NCBI GenBank assembly: GCA_947628535.1
Contig: CANRAF010000007.1
Coordinates: 1 to 51,119 of the forward strand
Source: an uncultured Bacilli bacterium
Lineage (GTDB): Bacteria > Bacillota_I > Bacilli_A > RF39 > UBA660
Direction: 5' to 3'
DNA length: 51,119 nucleotides
Part shown: positions 40,897 to 50,774 of the stretch, in pieces
Layout of the letters: each line of letters begins with the position of its first letter
Numbering within the stretch: position 1 is the stretch's first letter
Translations under genes and position numbers: made by a program
Notes under the pieces: model-generated
Databases searched by the model: none
What the model saw: only the letters and a program-made list of their open reading frames with translations
Told to the model about the DNA's origin: nothing

Positions 40897-43452
40897 TTAA
40901 CTATTACTTTGATTTTTTTCTTTTTCATCTATTTCTTTTTTTAATTTATCAAGAACATTTAAGGCTTCTATTGGTGTTAGTTCTAAAGGATTTATCTCTT
41001 TTATTTTCTTTTCAATTAAGTTTTCTTCTTTTCTTTCAAAATCTAAAAATAAACTAGTTTGAGTAAAGGCTGTTTTTTTCTCTTCTTTGTTTTCATAAAC
41101 ATTTAAAATTTCTCTAGCTCTTTTAATTATTGAAGATGGAAGATTTACAAGAGAAGCTACATGAATTCCATAACTTTTGTCAACTGCTCCAGGTTTTACT
41201 TTATGAAGGAAGATGATACTGTCATTTTCTTCTTTAGCACTAACATGGACATTTTTTAAATTTCTTAGATTGTCTTCTAAAGATGTAAGTTCATGGTAGT
41301 GAGTTGAGAAAAGGGTTTTGGCTCCAACGTTATCGTGAATATACTCAAGGATAGCTTGTGCAAGGCTCATACCATCATAAGTTGCTGTTCCTCTTCCTAA
41401 TTCATCAAATAAAATTAAACTATTTTTAGTGGCATTAGAAACAGCATTATTAGCTTCTTTCATTTCAACCATAAATGTACTTTCACCGCTTACTAAGTCA
41501 TCACTTGCACCAATTCTTGTAAATATTTGATCAAATATTGGAAGAGTTGCTTTTTTACATGGAACAAACGATCCTATTTGATTTAAAATAACAATAATTG
41601 CCAGCATTCTCATATAAGTTGATTTACCACTCATATTTGGTCCTGTTATTAATAAAATATTAGTTTTTTCATCCATAATAACATCGTTTGGTACATACTC
41701 TTTTTTAGAGACAACTTCAACTACAGGATGTCTTCCATCTTTTATATATACGCTATTAGAATCTGTTATTTCTGGTTTAGAGAAACCATTTGTTTCTGCA
41801 ACAACAGTAAGGGAAAGTATTACATCAAGTTCACTTAAAATACTAGATATTTCTTGAATTTTTGGAATATATTTTTTGACTTCATCTTTAACTTTTAAAA
41901 ATAATTCATATTCAAGAGAAGTTATTTTCTCTTCAGCATTTAAAATAAGATCTTCTTTTTCTTTTAAAGCAGGAGTTATAAATCTTTCACTATTAGCAAG
42001 GGTTTGTTTTCTTTCATAACCAAATTCTTCTTTAACTAAATTAGCACTACCTTTACTAATTTCAATATAATATCCAAAGACACGATTGTAACCTACTCTA
42101 AGATTTTTAATACCTGTTCTTTTTCTTTCTTCTTTTTCAAGATTTAAAATAAAATCTTTCCCGCCACTTGATAAATCTCTTAAATCATCAAGTTCTTGGC
42201 TATAACCCTCTTTTATGATGCCTCCCTCTTTAATAGTAATTGGAGCATCTTCTTTTATTGATGATTCTATTAAATTATAAAGTTCATCTAATGAATCAAA
42301 AGTTCTATCATATTTTATGTTTTCTAAAATCTTTTTAATATCTGGGAGAACTCTTAATGAACTTTTTAATTGTATTAAATCTCTAGCATTAACATTACCA
42401 TAGGTAATTCTTCCCGAAAGTCTTTCTAAGTCGTATACATTATTTAAAAGTTCGCGTAATTCTTCTTTGTAGATAAACTCTACTAAAAAAGTAGAAATTA
42501 AATTTTGTCTTCTTAAGATCTCTCTTTTATCTACTAAAGGGTTTTCAATATAATGTTTTAAAGTTCTTGAGCCCATAGCAGTTTTTGTTTTATCTAAAAA
42601 CCAAAGAAGTGAGTAAGTTCTCTCTTTTAATCTTAATGTTTCAGTAAGCTCTAGATTTCTTTTAGTGTGAATATCTAAATGAAGAGTACTTGCTTTTTTA
42701 ATAATACTTGCTTTTTTAAAATGAGATAAATCTCCTTTTTTAGCATCTTCAATGTAGTATAAAAGATGTTTTATAGATGTATTAAGTCTAATATCAGATA
42801 TATCTTTATAGATATAATCATAATTTTCAGATAAAGCACTACTAATAGTTACAAGAATGTTATAATTTTCTCTTAATGAATCTATTATTTCTCTATCTAT
42901 TTTAGAATTTACAATTACTTCTTTTAATTCAAGTCTTAAAACTTCATCTATTAATTTTTCTTTACTATAGTCAATAAGTTCAGCATTAAATACTCCTGTT
43001 GAAACGTCAGCATAACTAAGAGCATAGCAATGTTCAAAATCATAAATACTGCCAATATAGTTATTAGTTTTTTCATCTAAAGATGAGCCTTCCATTAAAG
43101 TACCCTTTGTAACAACTTGGGTAACACCGCGCTCAACTACACCTTTTTTATCAGGTGGTGTAAGTTGTTCACAAATTGCTACTTTATAACCTTTATCTAC
43201 AAGTTTTTGAAGATAACTTTCATAAGCATGAAATGGAATTCCGCACATAGGAACTTTTTCTCCAAGCCCACTGTTTCTTCCTGTTAAAGCTATTTCAAGT
43301 TCTTTTGCAGCAGTATAAGCATCTTCAAAAAACATTTCATAAAAATCTCCAAGTCTATAAAAGATAATTGTATCTTCATATTTATCTTTTATTTCCATAT
43401 ATTGTTTCATCATTGGAGATAATTTACTTCTATCAACGTCACTTCTTTTCAT
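40897..43452 (-). CDS. mutS: DNA mismatch repair protein MutS
   Basis: SPMMKQYMEIK, FYRLGDFYEMFFEDA, TGPNMSGKSTYMR, DELGRGTATYDGMSLA. Confidence 0.98.
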   Translation of the reverse strand: MKRSDVDRSKLSPMMKQYMEIKDKYEDTIIFYRLGDFYEMFFEDAYTAAKELEIALTGRNSGLGEKVPMCGIPFHAYESYLQKLVDKGYKVAICEQLTPPDKKGVVERGVTQVVTKGTLMEGSSLDEKTNNYIGSIYDFEHCYALSYADVSTGVFNAELIDYSKEKLIDEVLRLELKEVIVNSKIDREIIDSLRENYNILVTISSALSENYDYIYKDISDIRLNTSIKHLLYYIEDAKKGDLSHFKKASIIKKASTLHLDIHTKRNLELTETLRLKERTYSLLWFLDKTKTAMGSRTLKHYIENPLVDKREILRRQNLISTFLVEFIYKEELRELLNNVYDLERLSGRITYGNVNARDLIQLKSSLRVLPDIKKILENIKYDRTFDSLDELYNLIESSIKEDAPITIKEGGIIKEGYSQELDDLRDLSSGGKDFILNLEKEERKRTGIKNLRVGYNRVFGYYIEISKGSANLVKEEFGYERKQTLANSERFITPALKEKEDLILNAEEKITSLEYELFLKVKDEVKKYIPKIQEISSILSELDVILSLTVVAETNGFSKPEITDSNSVYIKDGRHPVVEVVSKKEYVPNDVIMDEKTNILLITGPNMSGKSTYMRMLAIIVILNQIGSFVPCKKATLPIFDQIFTRIGASDDLVSGESTFMVEMKEANNAVSNATKNSLILFDELGRGTATYDGMSLAQAILEYIHDNVGAKTLFSTHYHELTSLEDNLRNLKNVHVSAKEENDSIIFLHKVKPGAVDKSYGIHVASLVNLPSSIIKRAREILNVYENKEEKKTAFTQTSLFLDFERKEENLIEKKIKEINPLELTPIEALNVLDKLKKEIDEKEKNQSNS

Positions 43453-43639
43453 AATACAACACCATGTTTTATTATACTAAAAAAAACTAAATAAATCTAT
43501 TTATTTAAATAAAGTTTTAAGGAAAAATGTAGTAAAAATGTAACTATTCATGGGATTGTTTGTTATATGTTTTTTAGATAAAAAATTTGAAATTAATTTT
43601 TGTGAAATCTTTCACATTTTAATATTTAAATATAAAAAC

Positions 43640-43669
43640 AAAAAAGAAGTTAATAGTTAACTCCTTGTT
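43640..43669 (-). terminator. Terminator downstream of 43701-44474
   Basis: Minus GGAGTTAACTATTAACTTCTTTTTTG. Confidence 0.6.
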
Positions 43670-43700
43670 ATAAAAATCTTTTAATTATTAATTTTTTAAT

Positions 43701-44474
43701 TTAACAATATGATGCTCCACCACCATACATGGTTCCTGTTTTTTCGATTATTTCACTATTTATTTTTTCACCATCAAAGGTAACTTCGTATTTTGCATTT
43801 GATTTTGAATCACAATCTTGACCCCAATATCTAACAGAATGGCCATCAAATTCTACATTTTCTATTTCATTAAGTATTTCCGCACAATCTTCATCTCTAC
43901 ATAAAGTTTGTGCTGCGTGTTTTAGATTTATAGAATCTCCTACTTTAGAATTTTCATTATAGAAATCCATATCATATCCTTTGCTTCCAGTCATAAAAAT
44001 TTCTGGTGTTACGATTGCAAAATATTTAGAGTCAATTATATAAATAAAGCCATCAAAATCATCAAGCTCAACACTATCTAATTGATCTACGTTCCCAGCA
44101 CTTATTGTGTCAATTAAATTGTTATCAAGATATACTTCAAAACTAAATTTAGTGTATCCTTCTCCTTCTTCTTCATTCTTTTTAACTAACTTAATTTTTA
44201 TATCATGGTTTTTTCCATTAAATGCAACTTTAAGTTGTTTAGATAAATCATCCTTGTTAAATTCTACTTCTTTTAAATCAAAGATATTGCCTTCTACTAA
44301 TTCTTCGGTTTTTGGAGTTTCTTGATTTGTAGAAGCGTCTACTTGTTTCGCTTCATTATTTTCCCTATACAAATCATAACCAATATAACCGAGTGCTGCT
44401 AAAAGCAATATTGCTAAAACTACAGCCAAAACTATTAATCCTTTATTACTTTTCTTATCATTAATTTCTTCCAT
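43701..44474 (-). CDS. Hypothetical TM-anchored extracytoplasmic protein
   Basis: TM helix GLIVLAVVLAILLLAALGYIGYDLY followed by beta-rich domain. Confidence 0.6.
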   Translation of the reverse strand: MEEINDKKSNKGLIVLAVVLAILLLAALGYIGYDLYRENNEAKQVDASTNQETPKTEELVEGNIFDLKEVEFNKDDLSKQLKVAFNGKNHDIKIKLVKKNEEEGEGYTKFSFEVYLDNNLIDTISAGNVDQLDSVELDDFDGFIYIIDSKYFAIVTPEIFMTGSKGYDMDFYNENSKVGDSINLKHAAQTLCRDEDCAEILNEIENVEFDGHSVRYWGQDCDSKSNAKYEVTFDGEKINSEIIEKTGTMYGGGASYC

Positions 44475-44694
44475 TTATTTATTCCTCCTATTATCATAAT
44501 TATATATTTATACTAAAAAATTTGTCAATATTTATTAAATGAAAAACCCACAATATTTTTATATTTTTTAAACAAGTATTAACATTTAAAATGACTATAG
44601 AAAATCGCAATAATATATATTATTTTTCTTTTTCAACTTAATTTATTTTTAAAGCCACAAAAAAGAAACCATTTATTTATGATTTCTTATTATT

Positions 44695-45981
44695 TTATTT
44701 ACAAGGTTTTATTGTTTCTTTACCACCCATATATGGTCTTAGTGCTTCAGGAATAGTTATACTTCCATCTTTATTATAGTTGTTTTCTAAAAGTGCTATT
44801 AATGCTCTTGTAGATGCTAAAACGGTGTTGTTTAATGTATGAGGATAGTAATTACCTTTTTCTCCTTTTATTCTAATTCCTAATCTTCTTGCCTGTGCAT
44901 CTCCTAAAGTTGAACAACTTCCAACTTCGAAATATTTCTTTTGCCTTGGACTCCATGCTTCTACATCACAAGATTTAACTTTTAAATCTGCTAAATCGCC
45001 TGAACAACATTCAAGTGTTCTAACAGGTATGTTTAAATTTCTAAATATATCTACTGTATAAGACCACATTTTATCATACCATTTCATACTATCATCTGGA
45101 TTACATATTACAATCATTTCCTGTTTTTCAAATTGATGGACTCTATAAATTCCACGTTCTTCAATTCCATGGGCTCCTACTTCTTTTCTAAAACATGGAG
45201 AATATGAAGTCATTGTTATAGGAAGAGTATTTTGTTTTATAATTTGATCTTTAAATTTACCTATCATAGAATGTTCGCTTGTCCCAATTAAATATAAATC
45301 TTCTCCCTCTATTTTATACATCATAGCATCCATTTCTGCAAATGACATAACTCCAGTTACAACATCACTTCTTATCATAAATGGTGGAATACAATATATA
45401 AAACCTTTATCTATCATATAATCTCTAGCATAATTAAGCATTGCTGTAACCAGTCTTGCAGCATCACCCATTAAATAATAGAAACCATTTCCACTTGTTC
45501 TCCCACTTGACTCTTTATCAAGTCCATTTATACTTTCTAATATTTCTGCATGATAAGGTATTTCATAATCATATACTTTATTTTCTCCAAATTTTTCTAT
45601 TTCTACATTTTCACTATCATCTTTCCCAATTGGTACACTTGAATCAATTATATTAGGAATTTTCATCATTATTTCTTTTATTCTAATGTTTTTCTCTTCT
45701 TCCTCTTCTTCCATTTCTTTTAACGTGTCATTTATTTTAGATACTTCTTCCTTTATTTTATTTGCTTCATCTATTTGTTTATTTTTCATCAAAGTTCCTA
45801 TTTCTTCACTTTTATCTTTTCTTTCTTTTCTTAAATTATCACCATCTTGTTTTAGTTTTCTAACTCTTTCATCAAGAGTAAATACTTCATCTACAAGGGG
45901 AAGTTTTTCATCTTGAAATTTATTTTTAATATTTTCTTTTACAAAATCTTTATTTTCTCTTATTAGTTTAATATCTATCAT
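44695..45981 (-). CDS. serS: Seryl-tRNA synthetase
   Basis: MIDIKLIRENKDFVKENIKNK, coiled-coil arm, TSEHSMIGKF, CFRKEVGAHG, RVHQFEKQEM, LNNTVLASTRALIALLENN. Confidence 0.97.
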   Translation of the reverse strand: MIDIKLIRENKDFVKENIKNKFQDEKLPLVDEVFTLDERVRKLKQDGDNLRKERKDKSEEIGTLMKNKQIDEANKIKEEVSKINDTLKEMEEEEEEKNIRIKEIMMKIPNIIDSSVPIGKDDSENVEIEKFGENKVYDYEIPYHAEILESINGLDKESSGRTSGNGFYYLMGDAARLVTAMLNYARDYMIDKGFIYCIPPFMIRSDVVTGVMSFAEMDAMMYKIEGEDLYLIGTSEHSMIGKFKDQIIKQNTLPITMTSYSPCFRKEVGAHGIEERGIYRVHQFEKQEMIVICNPDDSMKWYDKMWSYTVDIFRNLNIPVRTLECCSGDLADLKVKSCDVEAWSPRQKKYFEVGSCSTLGDAQARRLGIRIKGEKGNYYPHTLNNTVLASTRALIALLENNYNKDGSITIPEALRPYMGGKETIKPCK

Positions 45982-45999
45982 TTTTTATCTCTCCTTTAT

Positions 46000-46212
46000 A
46001 ATTATAATATAAAAAGAATGGTAAGGAGTCATAAGACGGTACCATCCTTTGTTTATCTTTCTTTAAATAACGGTAAGTGCCGGAAACTATTAATTTCTCA
46101 TCCGGAGTAGATTTCATAAATATTTATATTAGTTTACACCAACCACTAACTCTCTTTGATAAACTCATTTATTACTTATCTCCTTCATCGATTTACATTT
46201 ATATTTTAACAA
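46000..46212 (-). promoter_or_regulatory. T-box leader of serS
   Basis: Minus strand AAAGGATGGTACCGTC (46031-46048, variant T-box), Stem I GAGAGTTAGTGGTTGGTGTAAACTAA, Ser specifier candidate in AAATCTACTCCGGA, terminator GGATGGTA/TTACCATTC. Confidence 0.85.
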
Positions 46213-46242
46213 AATATTATTTTTTTGTAAACATTTTTGTAC

Positions 46243-47157
46243 TTATCTTCTATTTTTAGCAACTATTTCAATATCACATGTAAGACTTTTTATTCTTTCA
46301 ATTATTCTTCTTGCTTTAACCTTTTCACTTTTTTTAGAGGTATCTGCAAGATGATCTTCTAACTCTGGTAAAGTCAAATTAGAGGTAAAAAATGTTTTAA
46401 GGTTTTCATTCATTCGATATTGAAGAAGAGTTCCTAAAATTTCATCTCTTCCCCAGGCAGTTACATTTTCTGCCCCAATATCATCAATAAGAAGATAAGG
46501 AACACTTTTTATATATTCATATTTATCACTAAAAGTTATCTCTTCTCCATCTTGTTTTTGAAAAGATGCTTTTAAAGTTCTTAAAAATTCTGGTAAGTAT
46601 ATAATAGCACTTTTTTCTCCTTTTTTAGCAAGTTCATTAAATAATGCAGCGATAAGATATGTTTTTCCACATCCAAAATTGCCATGTAAATAAAGTCCTT
46701 TTTTGCCCTTGGAATCATAATTTTCTAGAAAATCTAAAATATATTTTATAGCCTCTTTTCTTGATATATCATCGGTATATATATCTTTTATTTTTGCATC
46801 TTTTAAAGCTTTAGGCATATCAAATAAATTAAGATTTTCTTTGTATTTATTATCTTTTAGTTCACGTCTTTTAAAACGGCAAGCTTTATAAGAAAAAGTT
46901 ATATCTTCTCCATCGACTTCTGGGAGATTGCAATAACCTTTTAATTCATTTTTGCAATATTTAAGACCTTTACAATTCATGCAATTTTCAAACTCTTCTG
47001 CTGAAGAAGAAAGAGAAGATGTATGTTTATATAATACTTCTTTTTTTATATCTAAAGCGTCTGTTATTCTTCTAAAGGAATCTTTGTTTAAATTATTCAA
47101 ATAATTTTGTTTTAAATTTATATTTTTTTTATCAATTAAATCACTTGCCATTTTCAT
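46243..47157 (-). CDS. dnaI: Primosomal helicase loader DnaI
   Basis: CMNCKGLKYCKNELKGYC zinc cluster; GLYLHGNFGCGKTYLIAALFNELAKKG; LLIDDIGAE. Confidence 0.88.
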   Translation of the reverse strand: MKMASDLIDKKNINLKQNYLNNLNKDSFRRITDALDIKKEVLYKHTSSLSSSAEEFENCMNCKGLKYCKNELKGYCNLPEVDGEDITFSYKACRFKRRELKDNKYKENLNLFDMPKALKDAKIKDIYTDDISRKEAIKYILDFLENYDSKGKKGLYLHGNFGCGKTYLIAALFNELAKKGEKSAIIYLPEFLRTLKASFQKQDGEEITFSDKYEYIKSVPYLLIDDIGAENVTAWGRDEILGTLLQYRMNENLKTFFTSNLTLPELEDHLADTSKKSEKVKARRIIERIKSLTCDIEIVAKNRR

Positions 47158-47257
47158 ACAACAATCACCTACAAAAAGTATATCATGAAAAAAAAGATTT
47201 GTTAATTATAAAATCTTTTTTTCAAATAACATAAATTAGATTTATTTTTTTATAAAA

Positions 47258-47280
47258 AATAGCATTATAACAATGCTATT
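47258..47280 (-). terminator. Terminator overlapping stop of 47265-47777
   Basis: AATAGCATT...AATGCTATT with T-run on the minus strand. Confidence 0.7.
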
Positions 47281-47777
47281 TGACTTGAAAATTGTTTTCC
47301 ATATATTTCTGAACCAGCATCTTCGTCAATCCAGAATTTAACTTCATAAACTTTATTTTCTTTTCCATTTATATTCCCTTTATACAAAACACCATTATCT
47401 GGTATGTTATCAGTTACTATAACTTCATCGTTACAAATTATTTGATATCTAAGACTTGAATAAGGAAGCATTTTATTTTCATCTTTTATAGTATTTACAA
47501 GTACCATTTTAAAATCTTTATTTAGATTAGAATAATTTGTAACTTTAAATTTATATCCTTCTTCTATAGCACCCTCTTCATCAGAAGTTGGCAGGCTACT
47601 TGGTTTATTAACTCCGTTTGTTAAAGCCATTACTTGAAGATTAGTCCCTATACTTTTTCTTATACTATCTATATCACTATAACTTTCTTTAGTAACTGTT
47701 CTTAGAGATGTTGCTAAAAGCAAGAATAAAATTACTAAAAGAATTCTAGTGATTCTAAAAATTACTTCTCTTCTCAT
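47265..47777 (-). CDS. Hypothetical secreted/TM-anchored protein
   Basis: N-terminal hydrophobic segment RILLVILFLLLATSL; beta-rich remainder. Confidence 0.55.
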   Translation of the reverse strand: MRREVIFRITRILLVILFLLLATSLRTVTKESYSDIDSIRKSIGTNLQVMALTNGVNKPSSLPTSDEEGAIEEGYKFKVTNYSNLNKDFKMVLVNTIKDENKMLPYSSLRYQIICNDEVIVTDNIPDNGVLYKGNINGKENKVYEVKFWIDEDAGSEIYGKQFSSQIALL

Positions 47778-47907
47778 ATTCTATATCCCCCTTTAAGTAG
47801 CATAATTATAACATATTTTTAAGAAAAAGTAAAGTATTTCTTCTTTTTCCTTTTTGTTAAGTATTTTAATTTAATTTGTGGTATACTTTAAAAAAGAGGT
47901 GATACTA

Positions 47908-49230
47908 ATGAAATATATTTTAATTCTTATGGGAAAAATCGTTGCTTTTTTGTGTAAACTTATAGGACGTGGTAGTAATTTTCCTGGAGAATTTGTTAGT
48001 ATTTTTGATAAAAATATTTTAAAGAAATTCCGTTTACCTAAAAAAGTTATTGTAGTAACTGGTTCTTCTGGAAAAGGCTCTACTACGAGAATTATTGCAA
48101 ACGTCTATAAAATGTTTGGGTTTAAAGTTGCTTATAATAAAGAAGGTGGAAATCAAACTGCTGGAGTTATAACAACACTTTTAAAAAATTGTACTTTGGG
48201 AGGGAAAGTTAAAACTGATGTTGTCGTTTTAGAAATGGATGAAAGATATATTAAATATGTTCTTCCTATCATTAATCCAAGTGATGTTGTAATTACTAAT
48301 ATTACAAGAGATCAACCTCCAAGACAAAGACATACTGATTTTATAACAAGTGAAATTAAGAAAGGTCTTAGTGAAAACATGCATCTTTATCTAAATGCTG
48401 ATGATCCGGGAATTCAAAAATTTGCTTTAAATGTAAAAAATAAAATTACTTATTACGGAATAAGTAAATTAAAAACTTCTTATAAAAATAATTTATTTGT
48501 AGCATTAAATAGTCCAAGGTGTATAAAATGCCATAGTAAATTAAATTATGATTTTTATCACATTGAAGATTTAGGGAACTTTAAATGTTCAAATGATAAA
48601 TGTGATTTCAAAACTCCTAAAAAGGATTATGAGGTTACTGATTTTAAAGATAAAACTATTACTATTGAAAAGAATAAAATAATTCTAGAAAATGATATGT
48701 TGTATAATATTTATAATACCCTTGCAGCCTACAGTGTATTAAGAGAAGCAGGATTAGATAAAAATAAAATATGTGAGTATATATCAAATTTAAATAAAGA
48801 TAAAAAAATATTTAATAGATATACCCTTAATGATAGAGAGGTATTTGTTTTAAATAATAAATGTGAAAATTCATCAACATATAATCAATCAATGCTTTAT
48901 ACTTATAATGATAAAGGTAAAAAGACTATTGTAATAGGATGGCAAGAAATATCAAGACGTTATCTTTGGGATGAACTTTCTTGGCTTTACGATGTTCAGT
49001 TTGAACTTTTAAGTGATCAAGATATTGACTCTATAATTGTTGCGGGTCCTCAGAGGTATGATATTGCTGTTAGACTTAAGTATGCAAAAATAGATGAGAA
49101 GAAAATTAAAATTCATAATGATTTATATGATGCTAAAGAAGATTTATTAAAATCAAAAGGTTCAATCTATGCTATTTTAAATTTTGATTATGTTAATGAT
49201 TTTAATAGAGTAATGGAGGATTTGAAATGA
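47908..49230 (+). CDS. Divergent MurT-like Mur ligase family protein
   Basis: VTGSSGKGSTTRIIANVYKMFG, YNKEGGNQTAGVITTLL, VVITNITRDQPPRQRHTD, LNADDPG, CIKC...CSNDKC zinc ribbon, C-terminal DUF1727-like SWLYDVQFELL. SD agaggtg before ATG at 47908. Confidence 0.82.
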   Translation: MKYILILMGKIVAFLCKLIGRGSNFPGEFVSIFDKNILKKFRLPKKVIVVTGSSGKGSTTRIIANVYKMFGFKVAYNKEGGNQTAGVITTLLKNCTLGGKVKTDVVVLEMDERYIKYVLPIINPSDVVITNITRDQPPRQRHTDFITSEIKKGLSENMHLYLNADDPGIQKFALNVKNKITYYGISKLKTSYKNNLFVALNSPRCIKCHSKLNYDFYHIEDLGNFKCSNDKCDFKTPKKDYEVTDFKDKTITIEKNKIILENDMLYNIYNTLAAYSVLREAGLDKNKICEYISNLNKDKKIFNRYTLNDREVFVLNNKCENSSTYNQSMLYTYNDKGKKTIVIGWQEISRRYLWDELSWLYDVQFELLSDQDIDSIIVAGPQRYDIAVRLKYAKIDEKKIKIHNDLYDAKEDLLKSKGSIYAILNFDYVNDFNRVMEDLK

Positions 49231-49913
49231 AAATAAATGTTTTATGTTTATATTATGATATTATGAATTTATATGGTGATACAGGAAATATTAAAGTATT
49301 AACATATCATTTTGATGAACAAAATATTAAATATAATATTGATTATCTTTCAATTGATGATACTATTGATTTTTCTAAATATGATTTAGTTTTAATTGGC
49401 TCTGGGAATGAAAATAATAGATTTATATGTTTAAATCATTTATTAAAATACAAAAAAGATATAAAAGATGCAATTAATAATGGTACTTTCTTTTTAGTTA
49501 CAGGAAATGCTATTTCTATGTTTGGAGAAAAGTTATATGATAAAGATGCCCTTGGAATATTTAAATTTAAGGTAGAAGAAGCTAAAGAAAGAATTTCTAA
49601 AGAAGTTATTTTAGAAAATAAGATTGTTTCCCCTATTTATGGATTTTTCAATCATCAAGATATAATGTATGGTAATGATAATTTATTATTTAAAGATGAA
49701 GGAATTTTATATAAAAATTTTTATGGTACTTTTACTTTAGGACCATTACTTTCAAGAAATCCTGAATTTTTAGAATATTTTTTAAAAAAGCTAATAAAAC
49801 ATAAAGATAAAAACTTTAAATTCAAAAAAATTAATACTGATTTGAATGTTAAAGCTTATAATCAATTTATAGAATTTAAAAAGACTAAAGTTTTCAATAG
49901 TCATAAGAAATAA
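49227..49913 (+). CDS. GatD-like type 1 glutamine amidotransferase homologue, catalytically degenerate
   Basis: NLYGDTGNIKVL, DLVLIGSGNENNR, GFFNHQD, GTFTLGPLLSRNPEF aligns with GatD; overlaps the murT stop by 4 nt. Confidence 0.82.
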   Translation: MKINVLCLYYDIMNLYGDTGNIKVLTYHFDEQNIKYNIDYLSIDDTIDFSKYDLVLIGSGNENNRFICLNHLLKYKKDIKDAINNGTFFLVTGNAISMFGEKLYDKDALGIFKFKVEEAKERISKEVILENKIVSPIYGFFNHQDIMYGNDNLLFKDEGILYKNFYGTFTLGPLLSRNPEFLEYFLKKLIKHKDKNFKFKKINTDLNVKAYNQFIEFKKTKVFNSHKK

Positions 49914-49915
49914 AC

Positions 49916-50641
49916 TTAGTCTTTTTTTATTTTATTTTTATTATCTTTGCTTTTTTTAGTTTGTCTTTTATTTTTTATTTTATTTTTAATATTTATAATA
50001 TTTGCTTTTGATTTAGGAAAGGCGTTTATAAGACGTCTATAGAAAAAGGATTTTTTCAAAAGAGTTCTTTTTATATATTTATTAATATCTCCGGTTCTAT
50101 CTTCCATTGAAACAACTTTAACTGTTTTTTTGAAGTTATTAATTATATTAAATGAAGTTATTAAGTCTGATATAAAGATAAATGCAAATACTATAGCAAG
50201 AACTGAGAGTAACACACTTGGTAAATCAGAAAAAACTTTTAGAATAAATGGATTAATTATATAGACTACAAGACATGCAATTATTCCAAAAGGAATCATT
50301 GTTTCAAGACATATCCTACCATTTATATTAAATTTATTATTAGTGTAATCCCACCATCTTGCTTTAAATGCCTTTTCCATTATATAACTTGTAGCATATT
50401 CAAGAATACTACAGGCAACTATTGCTAGGACAAATAAACCTATAGGATAATTTGAATATTTTGATAGAAAAATTACTATAAACAAAGCTCCTACTCCATA
50501 TATAGGACAATATGGTCCTACTAAGAAGCCTCTATTAGTAAGGCTTTTTTTAGTTATTAAAATATATATAACTTCTATAACCCAACCAATAAATGAATAA
50601 ATAATAAATAGTAAAAAATAATCTCTTAATGTTACTGCCAT
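49916..50641 (-). CDS. Putative ABC-transporter type IV / CmpB-like membrane protein
   Basis: FIIYSFIGWVIEVIYILITKKSLTNRGFLVGPYCPIYGVGAL...LEYATSYIMEKAFKARWWDYTNNKFNINGRICLE. Confidence 0.8.
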   Translation of the reverse strand: MAVTLRDYFLLFIIYSFIGWVIEVIYILITKKSLTNRGFLVGPYCPIYGVGALFIVIFLSKYSNYPIGLFVLAIVACSILEYATSYIMEKAFKARWWDYTNNKFNINGRICLETMIPFGIIACLVVYIINPFILKVFSDLPSVLLSVLAIVFAFIFISDLITSFNIINNFKKTVKVVSMEDRTGDINKYIKRTLLKKSFFYRRLINAFPKSKANIINIKNKIKNKRQTKKSKDNKNKIKKD

Positions 50642-50712
50642 ATTTACTTCACCTATTTAATTATATAAATTTTTAAGAATGAGTGCAAGAGGTATTAACT
50701 TTTTGTATTGCA

Positions 50713-50745
50713 AAAAAGAACTATTAAAATATAGTTCCATTTTTC
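50713..50745 (-). terminator. Terminator downstream of the edge gene
   Basis: Minus GGAACTATATTTTAATAGTTCTTTTTTG. Confidence 0.7.
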
Positions 50746-50774
50746 GTTATTCACTATTTCAAGGTTTTAATTTA

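Noticed and set aside
40897-43452. mutS without adjacent mutL as evidence of an incomplete repair system
   Set aside because: mutL may be elsewhere; absence in one window is not informative.
45456-45916. Plus-strand ORFs opposite serS
   Set aside because: Antisense to the coiled-coil arm of serS.
46077-46259. 60-aa ORF within the serS leader
   Set aside because: Overlaps the T-box leader on the opposite strand; no SD or motifs.
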